Positions 39,240 to 48,856 of a stretch of 64,000 bases of DNA are shown piece after piece (position 1 is the stretch's first letter; the number at the start of each line of letters is the position of its first letter). This stretch comes from Brucella haematophila (GTDB lineage Bacteria > Pseudomonadota > Alphaproteobacteria > Rhizobiales > Rhizobiaceae). The translations under genes and the position numbers were made by a program. The stretch spans positions 372,001 to 436,000 of the forward strand of contig NZ_VCPE01000002.1 in NCBI RefSeq assembly GCF_005938105.1, in the 5' to 3' direction. The notes beneath the pieces were generated by a model. That model was not told where the DNA came from. It worked only from the letters and a program-made list of their open reading frames with translations, and did not search any database.

Positions 39240-40004
39240 ATGAGCGAATTCGCAGTCATCACAGGCGGCAGCACGGGTATTGGCAGACATCTGGTCACGG
39301 CCTTTGCCGAGGCGGGCTATGCGGTTGCTTTCAGCTACAAGGACGAGGACGGCGCGGCCCAGTCGCTGGTCGAGGCGATTGAAGCGGGTGGTGGTCAGGC
39401 GCTTGGGCTTGCCTGTGATGTCGGTGTGGGGGCGGAAGTCGATGCCTTCTTCGATGAAGCATGCAGCTGGTTCGGCGATGCGCCCGATGTGCTGGTCAAC
39501 AATGCCGGTATCCAGACATGGAGTTCGCTGCTGGAACTTGGCGAAGACGAGTGGGACGATGTCATCCGCACCAATCTGAAGGGCTGCTTCCTCAATACGC
39601 AGGCAGCAGCCAAGCGGATGGTGGATGCGGACAAGAGCGGCGCGATCATCAATATCGGTTCGGGCTGCAACAAGCTGGCTTTCCCGAAGCTGGTTTCCTA
39701 CACGGCTTCCAAGGGCGGCATTGAACAGTTCACCAAGGTTTCGGCGGTGGAACTTGGACCGCACGGCATTCGGGTGAATTGTGTGGCCCCCGGCGCAATC
39801 CTTAATGATCGCACGGCGCTGGAACAGCCTGACTATGCAGGCACATGGGCCAAGGTCACGCCCTTGCGGCGGGTGGGCAGCGTCGAGGATCTGGCTGGGC
39901 CGGTGCTGTTTTTTGCGTCCGAGGCCGCACGCTTTGTGACGGGCCAGACGCTTTGGGTCGATGGCGGCGTCTTCTCGCAGGCCAACTGGCCTTATGACAG
40001 GTAA
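39240..40004 (+). CDS. Short-chain dehydrogenase (glucose 1-dehydrogenase-like)
   Basis: A 254-aa classical SDR. ITGGSTGIGRHL is the cofactor motif at about residues 7-18, NNAGIQTW follows near 88, INIGSGCNK and YTASKGGIEQF carry the catalytic Ser, Tyr and Lys, and VNCVAPGAI and GQTLWVDGG are the C-terminal blocks. Start 39240 is chosen because GGGAGG precedes it; the frame extends to 39210. It stands alone between the GFA gene and a tRNA. Confidence 0.91.
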   Translation: MSEFAVITGGSTGIGRHLVTAFAEAGYAVAFSYKDEDGAAQSLVEAIEAGGGQALGLACDVGVGAEVDAFFDEACSWFGDAPDVLVNNAGIQTWSSLLELGEDEWDDVIRTNLKGCFLNTQAAAKRMVDADKSGAIINIGSGCNKLAFPKLVSYTASKGGIEQFTKVSAVELGPHGIRVNCVAPGAILNDRTALEQPDYAGTWAKVTPLRRVGSVEDLAGPVLFFASEAARFVTGQTLWVDGGVFSQANWPYDR

Positions 40005-40012
40005 GTTTTAAG

Positions 40013-40089
40013 TGGTGATCCCGACTGGATTCGAACCAGTGGCCTACAGATTAGGAATCTGTCGCTCTATCCTACTGAGCTACGGGACC
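40013..40089 (-). tRNA. tRNA-Arg (anticodon CCT)
   Basis: A 77-base cloverleaf on the minus strand. The acceptor stem is GGTCCCG with CGGGATC, the D arm contains AGCTCAGTAGGATAGAGC, the anticodon stem ACAGA/TCTGT encloses TTCCTAA (anticodon CCT), and the T arm is CTGGTTCGAATCCAG. The CCA end is encoded. It reads AGG arginine codons. No integrase or repeated tRNA end is seen beside it. Confidence 0.96.
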
Positions 40090-40174
40090 GACCGTTAGAG
40101 CCATCCGCTTTTGCCAGCGATGCCAGCATGTTCGGATGTTTCCGACACATACTGGGTTTCATGGCGGTAGCCAA

Positions 40175-40191
40175 CCCCGCAAAAAGCGGGG
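40175..40191 (-). terminator. Possible terminator hairpin after the M20 amidohydrolase gene
   Basis: CCCCGC and GCGGGG pair around a five-base loop, 32 bp beyond the stop of the minus-strand gene. The following TTGGCT is a poor T-run, so termination is uncertain. Confidence 0.35.
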
Positions 40192-40222
40192 TAGGCGGAT
40201 TTTCTCAGATTGCGAGTGGCGC

Positions 40223-41386
40223 TCAGGCGGCAAGCGCCGTTTCGGCCACGGCTACGAAGTAGCTGACGCCATAGGGAATGGCGTCATCGTTGAAATCATA
40301 AGCCGGGTGATGCAGGCCCGGCGTATCGCCATTGCCGATGAAGATATAGGCGCCGGGACGAGCCTCCAGCATGTAGGAAAAGTCCTCCGCCGCCATCATT
40401 GGCTCAACATTGCCGTTGACCTTGCCTTCGCCTGCAACACCGGTGGCGATGCGCTCTGCAAATTCCGTCTGCGCATCGTGATTGAAGGTGACCGGATAAT
40501 TGTTCTTGTAGCGCACGGTAATCTCTGCGCCCGTGACGGCTGCGATGCCTGCGGCCACTTCGCGGATGCGGCGTTCAGCGAAAGCGCGTGTTTCCTTTTG
40601 CAGCGTGCGCACGGTGCCCGATAGCGTCGCCTTTTCCGGGATCACGTTATAAGCCTCGCCTGCGATGAACTTCGTGACCGAGATGACGAGTGAATCCAGC
40701 GGATCGGTATTGCGCGAGACGATGCCCTGCAAAGCCATCATCAGTTGCGAACCGGCCAGAATTGGATCGATGGTGCGGTGCGGCTGCGCCGCATGACCGC
40801 CGCGTCCGCTGACGAAGAGATCGAATTCGTCTGTTGCAGCCATGATCGGTCCCTTGCACATGGCAAACTGGCCGACCGGCAGACCCGGCATGTTATGCAC
40901 GCCATAGACTTCCGAAATGCCGAAGCGATCCATCACGCCGTCTTCAACCATGGCAAGCCCGCCCGCGCCGCCTTCTTCGGCAGGCTGGAAAAGCAGCGCA
41001 ACCGAGCCGCGGAAATTGCGCGTCTCGCTGAGATATTGCGCAGCGCCCAGCAGCATGGAGGTGTGGCCGTCATGGCCGCAGGAATGCGCCTTGCCGGGAT
41101 TTTGCGACGCCCATTCAACGCCGCTTGTTTCGGTGATCGGCAGCGCGTCCATGTCGGCGCGCAGGCCGATGGCCGGGCCGTCACCGTGGCGGCCCTTGAT
41201 GATACCGACCACGCCGGAGCGTCCGACGCCCGTTTCAACATGGTCGCAGCCGAAGGCTTTCAGCTTCTCCTCGACGAATTTTGCGGTCTCGTGCACGTCG
41301 TAGAGCAGTTCAGGATTCTGGTGTAGCTGGCGTCGCCAGGCGGCGATTTCCGCCTGCGTTTCTACGGCACGATTAAGCACTGGCAT
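40223..41386 (-). CDS. M20 family amidohydrolase (N-acyl-amino acid/hippurate hydrolase-like)
   Basis: A 387-aa metallohydrolase. GLRADMDALPI, HSCGHDGHTSMLLGAA with the metal ligands, FQPAEEGGAGG with the catalytic Glu, and a C-terminal MAAEDFSYM and HHPAYDFND are all present. Such enzymes cleave N-acylated amino acids or related amides in the cytoplasm. It is monocistronic between a tRNA and a divergent penicillin-binding protein gene. Confidence 0.92.
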   Translation of the reverse strand: MPVLNRAVETQAEIAAWRRQLHQNPELLYDVHETAKFVEEKLKAFGCDHVETGVGRSGVVGIIKGRHGDGPAIGLRADMDALPITETSGVEWASQNPGKAHSCGHDGHTSMLLGAAQYLSETRNFRGSVALLFQPAEEGGAGGLAMVEDGVMDRFGISEVYGVHNMPGLPVGQFAMCKGPIMAATDEFDLFVSGRGGHAAQPHRTIDPILAGSQLMMALQGIVSRNTDPLDSLVISVTKFIAGEAYNVIPEKATLSGTVRTLQKETRAFAERRIREVAAGIAAVTGAEITVRYKNNYPVTFNHDAQTEFAERIATGVAGEGKVNGNVEPMMAAEDFSYMLEARPGAYIFIGNGDTPGLHHPAYDFNDDAIPYGVSYFVAVAETALAA

Positions 41387-41671
41387 TTCGGAGAGGCTCC
41401 CGTATTGGGTCTATATGGGCTTGGGCCAACTTGACCCAATGTGGCATGGTTGGGTGTGATTTGAAGGAAGCAGGATATGACGTTTCGGTGAAATCCGGCA
41501 ATCCCTGTTTGCCTTTTCCTCGCCACATGGCATAGATAAGAGCAACGCAAATCCTCCTTATATGACCGAAAGTGTCGTGTGTCGTCCTGATGGCGATTTG
41601 GAACCATTGAATTGAGCCGTGCGAACGGAGACCCGCAGAAATTGCGGGCCATTATTGATTGGAACTGCGCA

Positions 41672-42787
41672 ATGTTGTCGAAGTCGTTGAAAATCCTGGT
41701 TGCTGCCGCAGCAATGACTGGCACGGCGATGGGATCGGCGCTGGCCAATCCGTCAATCGCCGTCGATGTGGCAACCGGCAAGGTTTATGCCCAGCAGGAT
41801 GCGTTCCAGCGCTGGTATCCTGCTTCGCTTACCAAGCTGATGACGGCCTATGTCACGTTTCGCGCGCTTCAGTCCGGTCGCATGACGCTTGAATCTCCGG
41901 TGCCGATGACGGTTCGTGCCGCCAAGGAGCCGCCGAGCAAGATGGGCTACAAGCCCGGTTCCGTGATGACGCTCGATACCGCGCTGAAGATCATGCTCGT
42001 CAAATCCGCCAATGATGTCGCCGTCGCCGTGGGTGAGGCTGTGGGTGGCAGTGAGGCGGGCTTCGTACAGCTCATGAATGCCGAAGCGCAGCGCCTCGGC
42101 ATGGTCGGATCGCATTTCGCCAACCCGAACGGCCTGCACGATCCGAACAATTATACGACCGCGCGCGATCTGGCGGTTCTCGCCGTGCAGCTGCGCCGCG
42201 AATTCCCGCAATATGCGCATTATTTCGCGACCGAGGCTATCGATCCGGGCGCGGGCAAAAAAGTTCAGGCCAATTACAATATTCTGCTGGGTCGTTATGA
42301 CGGCGCCGATGGCATGAAGACCGGTTTTGTCTGTGCGTCGGGCTTCAATCTGGCCGGTTCCGCCACCCGTAATGGTCGCACCGTGCTTGCCATCGTGCTT
42401 GGCGCGGATCGTCAGGAAGCACGCGCGGTACAGGCTGCGCAAATGATGACCGACGCTTTCCGCGACAACACGTCCGGCGGTGCAACGCTTGCAACGCTGC
42501 GGCCAAACGCAGGCGGCAATCTTAACGAGGCTGTCGATATGCGCAAGGCGATTTGCAGCCAGCAGGCCATGGCTGACCGTTGGGACGGTCGCGATGTCGA
42601 GGGCAAGCTGAAGATCAACTCGCCCTATATTCACGCCATGGATCACGATCCGGTTGCCGTGCAGGTCGGACTTGTTTCCGAGCCGGGCCCGGTCACCAAG
42701 CCAAGCCAGCTCCACATCTCGCAGGTGCCTGTGCCAATGCCGCGCCCGCAGCGTGCTGCTGGTGTGAAAACAACCGCGATCAACTGA
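41672..42787 (+). CDS. D-alanyl-D-alanine carboxypeptidase (DacF/PBP5-type)
   Basis: A 371-aa serine peptidase that trims the terminal D-Ala of peptidoglycan stem peptides in the periplasm. A signal peptide ends at about residue 25 (GSALA), the SxxK motif SLTK is at 52-55, SAN near 112, and KTG within DGMKTGF near 210. ATG 41672 is chosen because it starts the signal peptide; the frame continues upstream to 41612. The C-terminal 100 residues are an extension without a recognised motif. Confidence 0.93.
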   Translation: MLSKSLKILVAAAAMTGTAMGSALANPSIAVDVATGKVYAQQDAFQRWYPASLTKLMTAYVTFRALQSGRMTLESPVPMTVRAAKEPPSKMGYKPGSVMTLDTALKIMLVKSANDVAVAVGEAVGGSEAGFVQLMNAEAQRLGMVGSHFANPNGLHDPNNYTTARDLAVLAVQLRREFPQYAHYFATEAIDPGAGKKVQANYNILLGRYDGADGMKTGFVCASGFNLAGSATRNGRTVLAIVLGADRQEARAVQAAQMMTDAFRDNTSGGATLATLRPNAGGNLNEAVDMRKAICSQQAMADRWDGRDVEGKLKINSPYIHAMDHDPVAVQVGLVSEPGPVTKPSQLHISQVPVPMPRPQRAAGVKTTAIN

Positions 42788-42871
42788 TCCACCGCGATAT
42801 TGGGCTGGCATCGTCAGCCCAACCTGTCGTGTTCTTAAAGTGTCGCGCCCTCAAAGTGTGAAGTGTTTGCC

Positions 42872-44071
42872 ATGCCAAATCCTATCCCCGTCTCCGTGTT
42901 GACCGGCTTTCTGGGCTCGGGCAAGACGACGCTGCTCAACCGGCTTCTGAAGGATCCGGCCTTGAGCGATACCGCCGTGATCATCAATGAATTCGGCGAA
43001 GTGGGCATCGATCATCTGCTGGTCGAACAGGCGAGCGAGGGCGTTATCGAGCTGTCGGACGGTTGCCTGTGCTGCACGGTGCGCGGCGAACTGGTGGACA
43101 CGCTGGCCGATCTGATCGACCGCTTGCAGACCGGGCGCATAAAGGCGCTGAAGCGGGTTATCATCGAAACGACCGGCCTTGCCGACCCAGCGCCGGTTCT
43201 GCATTCGATCATGGGGCATCCCGTGTTGATGCAGGCCTTCCGGCTCGATGGCGTGCTGACGACCGTTGATGCCGTCAACGGCATGGCGACGCTCGACAAT
43301 CATGAGGAAGCGGTCAAGCAGGCGGCGATGGCCGACCGGATCATCCTCACCAAGTCGGATATGCCCGAAGCGCAAGCGGGCCTGGCGGCGCTGAAAGCGC
43401 GTCTCAGAGCGCTCAATCCGGGTGCCGAAATTCTGACGGCAGGTGATGAGCGCACCGGCTATGCGGCTTTGTTTGAATGCGGATTATATAATCCTGAGAC
43501 CAAAACCGCGGATGTGCAGCGCTGGCTCAAGGCGGAAGCCTATGAGGATGATGACCACCATCATCATGATCACGATCATGGCCATCATCACGGGCATGAC
43601 CATGTGTGCGGGCCGGATTGCGATCACGACCATGATCATGGCCACGGCCATGGACACCACCACCACCATCATGCGCATCATCACCACCATGATGATGCCA
43701 TCCGCTCGTTTTCGCTGCGGCACGACGCGCCTATTCCGCTTTCGACCTTCGATATGTTCCTCGATCTGTTGCGTTCAACGCATGGCGAGAAGCTGCTGCG
43801 CGTCAAGGGCATCGTACAGATCGCCGAAGACCCGGAACGTCCTGTCGTGATCCACGGCGTGCAGAAGATTTTCCACCCGCCAGCGCGCCTGCCGCAATGG
43901 CCACAGAACGAAAAGCAGACGCTTCTGGTCATGATCGTGAAGGACTTGCCGGAAAGTTATGTGCGGGAACTGTTCGACGCGTTTCTGGGGCGCCCGAGCC
44001 TTGACCGGCCAGACCGGGCGGCGCTGATGGAGAATCCGTTGGCAATCCCCGGATTCTCACCAAAGCATTGA
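42872..44071 (+). CDS. CobW/ZNG1-type GTPase, putative zinc metallochaperone
   Basis: A 399-aa G3E GTPase. The P-loop GFLGSGKT is at residues 12-19, the metal-binding C65xCC motif (GCLCC) follows, then ETTGLADP and TKSD. A very histidine-rich insert of about 50 residues lies near 225-280, and the CobW C-terminal domain completes the protein. The histidine-rich loop points to zinc handling rather than cobalamin, although CobST are encoded 9 kb away. Convergent and 3 bp from the TusA-like gene. Confidence 0.9.
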   Translation: MPNPIPVSVLTGFLGSGKTTLLNRLLKDPALSDTAVIINEFGEVGIDHLLVEQASEGVIELSDGCLCCTVRGELVDTLADLIDRLQTGRIKALKRVIIETTGLADPAPVLHSIMGHPVLMQAFRLDGVLTTVDAVNGMATLDNHEEAVKQAAMADRIILTKSDMPEAQAGLAALKARLRALNPGAEILTAGDERTGYAALFECGLYNPETKTADVQRWLKAEAYEDDDHHHHDHDHGHHHGHDHVCGPDCDHDHDHGHGHGHHHHHHAHHHHHDDAIRSFSLRHDAPIPLSTFDMFLDLLRSTHGEKLLRVKGIVQIAEDPERPVVIHGVQKIFHPPARLPQWPQNEKQTLLVMIVKDLPESYVRELFDAFLGRPSLDRPDRAALMENPLAIPGFSPKH

Positions 44072-44074
44072 GTT

Positions 44075-44335
44075 TTATTTCTTCTGGATCAGGAAACGCT
44101 GAACGGTTTCACTGCGCTCATGTTCAATGAGCGCATGGCCTTCTTGCGTGCAAAAATGTGGCAGGTCGATACCGGAAAGCGGGTCGGTTGCTTCCACCCA
44201 AAGCTGCGCGCCGCTCGGCATTTTTTCAAGGTGATGACGGGTTTTCAAAACCGGAAGGGGGCATTTCAGCCCCCTCAGGTCATAAACGGGAATTTGCGCC
44301 TCGGCTGAGGTCAGTTGCCGATGATCTTCCACCAT
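44075..44335 (-). CDS. TusA-like sulfurtransferase family protein
   Basis: An 86-aa protein with the family's KCPLPVLKT motif near residues 24-32, in which the cysteine carries persulfide sulfur. The rest (PSGAQLWVEATDPLSGIDLPHFC) fits the alpha/beta TusA fold. It overlaps the end of the L,D-transpeptidase gene by 25 bp on the same strand and is probably co-transcribed with it. Target of sulfur transfer is unknown. Confidence 0.88.
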   Translation of the reverse strand: MVEDHRQLTSAEAQIPVYDLRGLKCPLPVLKTRHHLEKMPSGAQLWVEATDPLSGIDLPHFCTQEGHALIEHERSETVQRFLIQKK

Positions 44336-45588
44336 GGCTTTTTCGCTTCCGGTGCAGCCACAGGTGCTGGCTGGTCGATATTCTGGGCAACCGTGCTTCC
44401 GGTGGTGACCGGCGAAACGTCGGCAGGTATTGCCGCGTTCTGGGCCGGATTCTGCTGCGGCGTAGGCACCGAAGCGGTCCGGGTTGACTGCGCCGGAATG
44501 GCTGGAGCAGCAGCAGGAGCCGCGACTGGAGCAGTTGCGGTCGGTGCTGGTGTTGCTGCAAGCGCTGTAGCCGTCGGCTGGGATAGAGCCGGCGTGACAG
44601 GACGAATATCCGGTGCGCCAGCCTTTTCAGCCGAAGACGGTGTCAGCGAAGGCGGTTCACGCGTTACCTTTTCGCCACGGGCACGTGCAGCGCTCCAGGC
44701 CGAAACGAGCTTGGCTTCGGTCAGGCCCTGGATCGACGGAGCAGGCGCCTTCTGCGACGCGCTGAAGGCGCTCTGGAAGGTCTTTTCATACGAGGTATAG
44801 GCCGTCGACATCGCATCGGTGTTGGCCGATGGCGGGCAGGCATCCGCTGCCGAGAGAGGCTGTCCGTCTGGCGAAGCGACGTTGAACACGTAGCGCTTTT
44901 CGCAAACGTCGACCTTCGGCGGAACCTTGGTCACTTCGAAAGCGTCGTAACCCTGCTTCAGCATTTTCCAGAAGCCGTAATTCGGGTCGCTCTTGTAGCG
45001 GGCCATGTTGGCCGCAGTCATGCGAAACGGGAAAGCCTGAATCTGGAAGTCCCGCTGGCCGCCCTTGAAGGCGTCGCGTCCGAAAGCGTAGATTTCAGAG
45101 ACGCTCTCATCGGTCATCGAATAGCAGCCCGACGACGAGCACGCGCCATGCACCATCAGGTTCTGGCCCGTGCGCCCGTTGGCGCGGTCATAGGCGTTGG
45201 GGAAACCGATGTTGAAGGCGAGATAATAATTGGATTTCGGGTTCATCTGCCCGGGATGGACGGTGTAGAAACCCTCCGGAGCCTGACGATCACCCTCGAT
45301 ATATTTCGGTCCGAGCTTGCCCGACCATTTGCAGATCTCATAAGAAGCGATCTGGTCGTACTTGCCGTTATTCTTCTGTTTCCAGACTTCGAGAACGCCT
45401 TCTTCCTTGAAGATGCGCACGGTGATTGGCGAGGTGCGGGTCATGCCCTTCGCCTTCATCTTGGTCACGATCTTTTCGGGAAGCGGCTTTTCAGCGCGCA
45501 AGCTCAGGTCGGATACGGACGAGCCCTGACACCCCGCGAGAAGCGCGGTTGCCATGACGGTTCCAAGTATTGCGGTTCTGATCTTCAT
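44311..45588 (-). CDS. L,D-transpeptidase family lipoprotein (YafK-like)
   Basis: A 425-aa envelope protein. The lipobox LLAGC places the acylated cysteine at residue 20. The YkuD-type domain (about 55-205) has the active site HGACSSSGCYSM, with His near 147 and Cys near 155. The last 150 residues are rich in proline, alanine and threonine, a low-complexity region unlike the compact catalytic part and perhaps a spacer through peptidoglycan. It probably acts on murein crosslinks or lipoprotein attachment. Confidence 0.9.
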   Translation of the reverse strand: MKIRTAILGTVMATALLAGCQGSSVSDLSLRAEKPLPEKIVTKMKAKGMTRTSPITVRIFKEEGVLEVWKQKNNGKYDQIASYEICKWSGKLGPKYIEGDRQAPEGFYTVHPGQMNPKSNYYLAFNIGFPNAYDRANGRTGQNLMVHGACSSSGCYSMTDESVSEIYAFGRDAFKGGQRDFQIQAFPFRMTAANMARYKSDPNYGFWKMLKQGYDAFEVTKVPPKVDVCEKRYVFNVASPDGQPLSAADACPPSANTDAMSTAYTSYEKTFQSAFSASQKAPAPSIQGLTEAKLVSAWSAARARGEKVTREPPSLTPSSAEKAGAPDIRPVTPALSQPTATALAATPAPTATAPVAAPAAAPAIPAQSTRTASVPTPQQNPAQNAAIPADVSPVTTGSTVAQNIDQPAPVAAPEAKKPWWKIIGN

Positions 45589-45739
45589 ATCGCATCGATT
45601 TTGTTAGAACGGTGCAAGAGACGATTTCCTGCTCGGAGGATTTTGACAACCAAACCTTACGGTATCGTTTACAAATCCTTGCCTGGATATCTAAAAATTA
45701 ACGCGACGGCAATATGGCGGAAATGGCATGAAGATGCAA

Positions 45740-45766
45740 ATCCGGGACGTGAAGAACATCCCGGAT
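45740..45766 (-). terminator. Possible hairpin after accA
   Basis: ATCCGGGA and TCCCGGAT (45740-45747 and 45759-45766) form an 8-bp stem, 26 bp beyond the accA stop. No strong T-run follows on the minus strand, so it may be a stabilising stem instead of a terminator. Confidence 0.4.
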
Positions 45767-45791
45767 GGAAAATGGAAAAAAAGACAGTTTT

Positions 45792-46745
45792 TTAGAGATT
45801 ACGACCGATCTGGAGGAATTTCTGACGGCGTTCCTGCTTCAAGGTCTCGCCGTCGATATCTTTCATCGAGCGTAACGATGCCGTGATCATGTCGCCCGCA
45901 GCGTCGATGACGGCTTCCTTGCCGCGATGCGCGCCACCGAGCGGCTCAGGAATGATACCGTCGATGACCTTGAGGTCGAACAGATCCTGCGCAGTGATGC
46001 GCATGTTGGAAGCGGCGTCCTTCGCACGGGTGGAATCGTGCCACAGGATCGAGGCAGCGCCTTCCGGCGAGATGACCGAATAGATCGAATGCTCGAGCAT
46101 ATAGACGCGATTGGCGACGGCGATCGCGATAGCACCGCCCGAACCGCCTTCGCCGATGATGATCGAGACCACCGGTACGCGCAGACGCAGGCATTCGGCG
46201 GTGGAGCGCGCAATGGCTTCCGCCTGGCCGCGTTCTTCGGCGCTAACGCCCGGATAGGCGCCTGCCGTGTCAACCAGCGTGATCAGCGGCAGCTGGAAAC
46301 GGTCGGCCATTTCCATGATGCGGACGGCCTTGCGGTAGCCTTCCGGACGGGCCGAGCCGAAATTGTGCTTCAGGCGCGTCTTTGTGTCCGAACCCTTTTC
46401 CTGACCGAGAATGGCAACCGGCTGTCCGTTGAAACGGGCAAAGCCCGCCTGCAACGCCTCGTCATTGGCGAACTGGCGATCACCGGCCAAGGGCGTGAAT
46501 TCCGTAAACAGCCGGTCGATATATTCGAGGCAGTGCGGACGATCCGGGTGACGCGCGATCTGCGCCTTCTGCCAAGGGGTCAGCTTGCGATAGATATCTT
46601 TCAGCGCATCAGCCGAACGCTTCTCGAGGCGGCGAATCTCGTCGCTCATCTCAACGCTGCCTTGTTCCTGCGCGAGCTTCTTCAGCTCAAGAATCTGGCC
46701 TTCGAGATCGGCGACGGGTTTTTCAAAATCGAGATAGTTGTACAT
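45792..46745 (-). CDS. accA: Acetyl-CoA carboxylase carboxyltransferase subunit alpha
   Basis: A 317-aa subunit that, with AccD, transfers CO2 from biotin to acetyl-CoA in fatty-acid synthesis. The full family pattern is visible: YLDFEKPVADLEGQI at the start, LTPWQKAQIARHPDRPH, IALVDTAGAYPG-type segment (ITLVDTAGAYPGVSAEERGQ), EGGSGGAIAIAVAN and ISPEGAASILW. The length is normal. It follows xerD on the same strand after 133 bp. Confidence 0.97.
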   Translation of the reverse strand: MYNYLDFEKPVADLEGQILELKKLAQEQGSVEMSDEIRRLEKRSADALKDIYRKLTPWQKAQIARHPDRPHCLEYIDRLFTEFTPLAGDRQFANDEALQAGFARFNGQPVAILGQEKGSDTKTRLKHNFGSARPEGYRKAVRIMEMADRFQLPLITLVDTAGAYPGVSAEERGQAEAIARSTAECLRLRVPVVSIIIGEGGSGGAIAIAVANRVYMLEHSIYSVISPEGAASILWHDSTRAKDAASNMRITAQDLFDLKVIDGIIPEPLGGAHRGKEAVIDAAGDMITASLRSMKDIDGETLKQERRQKFLQIGRNL

Positions 46746-46878
46746 CGGGCCTGACTGTTCGTGCGTTTCTAATGAGCTCGCCGCAATTGCGTGCCTGAAG
46801 AAGGCTGTTTTACGGCGCTTTACATATTCACTGCGGGCTCAACTTGCAAATTTTGACTTTCTCATAACCGGAGCAGGC

Positions 46879-47808
46879 TCAATCGGCAAGCGGATGATGC
46901 TCACTGACCAGTTTATGCAGCCTTTCCTCAAGCACATGCGTATAAATCTGCGTGGTCGAGATATCGGCGTGGCCGAGCAATTGCTGCACTGTGCGCAAAT
47001 CAGCGCCATTCTGCAAAAGATGGCTGGCAAAGGCATGGCGCAAAACATGGGGTGAAATGGCGGCGGCGGAAAGATTGGCGCGGGCGGCAAGCCCTTTCAG
47101 CTCGCGAGCAAAAACCTGTCGCGCCAGATGTCCGCTTTCCGAAAATGCCGGAAACAGCCATGGGTTCTCGTCACTTGCGGGCAGGGAATCGCGCAATGTC
47201 AGGAAGGCTTGCAGCGCATCCCGTGCCTTGGGCGACAGCGGCACCATACGGTCCTTCGAGCCCTTGCCGCGCACCAGCAGGAAACGGTGATCGGTGCGTG
47301 CGACGCGCACCGGCAGGCCCACCAGCTCCGAAACACGCAAGCCGGTTGCATAAAGCGTTTCAATCAGCGCATGAAGCCGCAACGCCTTGATGCGCTCGCC
47401 TTGCTCGGTGGCTTCGCTTGCTTCCAGCGCGGCACGGTCGAGAAGGCGCGTGACCTGATCGACGCTCATGATCTTGGGCAGCGGCTTCTGCTTCTTCGGC
47501 GCATCGATAACGCCGGTGGGGTCGTCCTGACGATAGCCTTCCGAATAGAGAAACCGGAAGAATTGGCGCAGCGCGGACAGGCGGCGCGCCTGCGATGTCG
47601 CGGCAAAACCTTCCGTCGCCATGCCGTCCAGAACCGAGCGGATATGATCAGCTTGCGCTTCTGCGAGATTGATACCGCGCTCGCCAAGGGCTTCCGCGGT
47701 CATTTGCAGGTCGCGGGCATAGGATTCGAGCGTGTTGCCCGCCGCGCCCCGTTCGGCGCTCATCATTTCAAGGAAATTTTCAATCGCCAGAGATGCGCGC
47801 ATCGTCAT
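46879..47808 (-). CDS. xerD: Site-specific tyrosine recombinase XerD
   Basis: A 309-aa recombinase that resolves chromosome dimers at dif together with XerC. The catalytic residues are visible in [11 protein letters not shown] (Arg), [12 protein letters not shown] (His and Arg) and [14 protein letters not shown] (His and Tyr). Its ATG at 47808 overlaps the upstream gene's stop (ATGA), which suggests coupling; ATG 47802 is an alternative with better ribosome-binding spacing. The housekeeping neighbourhood (aroK, accA) shows it is not a prophage integrase. Confidence 0.94.
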   Translation of the reverse strand: MTMRASLAIENFLEMMSAERGAAGNTLESYARDLQMTAEALGERGINLAEAQADHIRSVLDGMATEGFAATSQARRLSALRQFFRFLYSEGYRQDDPTGVIDAPKKQKPLPKIMSVDQVTRLLDRAALEASEATEQGERIKALRLHALIETLYATGLRVSELVGLPVRVARTDHRFLLVRGKGSKDRMVPLSPKARDALQAFLTLRDSLPASDENPWLFPAFSESGHLARQVFARELKGLAARANLSAAAISPHVLRHAFASHLLQNGADLRTVQQLLGHADISTTQIYTHVLEERLHKLVSEHHPLAD

Positions 47809-48053
47809 TCCTGTGAGGGCGTGGTGGTTTCAACTGCTGGCACATCGGTCGAGGCCGTTCCGTCAGCCGAGGGCGCTGGCGCAATTGGCACAGGCTTCAA
47901 TTTGGAAGCTGGAATTTCCACCTTCATTTCCTGGGTCTGCGGCGTGACAAAATTCGCAAGCGCATACATCGCAGCATAGGCGATGGCTGCGATCACGACG
48001 ACGAAAGCGATGAGGCGCGTCAGCGTAGGCATATGTCGTTTATGATGCGGCAT
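47805..48053 (-). CDS. Small single-pass membrane protein of unknown function
   Basis: About 82 aa from ATG 48053, or 75 aa from ATG 48032 ([10 protein letters not shown]). One hydrophobic segment ([23 protein letters not shown]) is followed by a proline- and threonine-rich tail facing the other side of the membrane. No family recognised. It lies between xerD, whose start it overlaps, and the divergent aroK. The start is uncertain because neither ATG has a good ribosome-binding site. Confidence 0.65.
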   Translation of the reverse strand: MPHHKRHMPTLTRLIAFVVVIAAIAYAAMYALANFVTPQTQEMKVEIPASKLKPVPIAPAPSADGTASTDVPAVETTTPSQE

Positions 48054-48178
48054 TGCGATGAAAGCAAGAATGTCGGTGGCATCGCTGCAAAAAGCCGCCA
48101 TTCCTGCTTTCAGATTCCATGAAAGCAATTGACGTCGCCCGGTTTTTCATGTGGAACCATCCCAAATGGATGAGGTTG

Positions 48179-48793
48179 ATGAGCAGTATAGAAAAACAAG
48201 CCAATCTACATGAGAAGGCGGGGCTCCATGGGCGGGCCGACGCTATCCGTGGTCTGCTCGGTACGAAGGTTCTGGTGCTGGTCGGCCTGATGGGCGCTGG
48301 CAAGTCTACCATCGGCCGCAAAATGGCTTCGATGCTCGGCCTTCCTTTTCGCGATGCCGATACGGAGATCGAAGCTGTCTCGCGCATGACGATTCCTGAA
48401 CTGTTCGAAGCCTATGGCGAGGTTGAATTCCGCGATCTCGAACGCCGGGTTATCCTGCGTCTTCTCGATGACGGCCCGATGGTGCTTGCTACCGGCGGCG
48501 GCGCATACATGAATGCCGAAACGCGCGCCGCTGTCTCCGCTGCCGGCATCTCCATCTGGCTCAATGCCGATATTGATGTGCTGATGGACAGGGTTTCACG
48601 CCGCCAGAACCGGCCGCTTCTTCGCAACAGCGATCCACGCGCCGTGATGCAGAAACTGATGAACGAGCGCTATCCCGTTTATGCGCTTGCCGATCTGCAA
48701 ATGATGACACGCGAAGAGAAGAAAGAAATCATCGCCGACGAGCTGATCGAGGTTCTCGCGCAGCATCTGGAAAAGCGGCAGTTCGCGGACTGA
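48179..48793 (+). CDS. aroK: Shikimate kinase
   Basis: Phosphorylates shikimate in aromatic amino acid synthesis. The P-loop [29 protein letters not shown] and LATGGGAYM, and the RPLLRN lid arginine region are typical. From ATG 48179 it has 204 aa, but several in-frame starts exist upstream (48119, 48170) and the true start is not settled by the sequence. aroB follows 63 bp later, an aroKB arrangement common in proteobacteria. Confidence 0.93.
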   Translation: MSSIEKQANLHEKAGLHGRADAIRGLLGTKVLVLVGLMGAGKSTIGRKMASMLGLPFRDADTEIEAVSRMTIPELFEAYGEVEFRDLERRVILRLLDDGPMVLATGGGAYMNAETRAAVSAAGISIWLNADIDVLMDRVSRRQNRPLLRNSDPRAVMQKLMNERYPVYALADLQMMTREEKKEIIADELIEVLAQHLEKRQFAD

Positions 48794-48856
48794 TTGTCTT
48801 AAGCGAGGACTGCCTCGCAGACAGCGGACCACCGGAAAATCGACTGGAGAATAAGC

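Noticed and set aside
40013-40089. tRNA-Arg as an integration site for an island
   Set aside because: No integrase, no duplicated tRNA 3' end and no compositional change next to it. The island at 9.3-26.2 kb is 14 kb away.
46879-47808. Tyrosine recombinase as a mobile-element integrase
   Set aside because: Sequence and neighbours (aroK, aroB, accA) fit housekeeping XerD.
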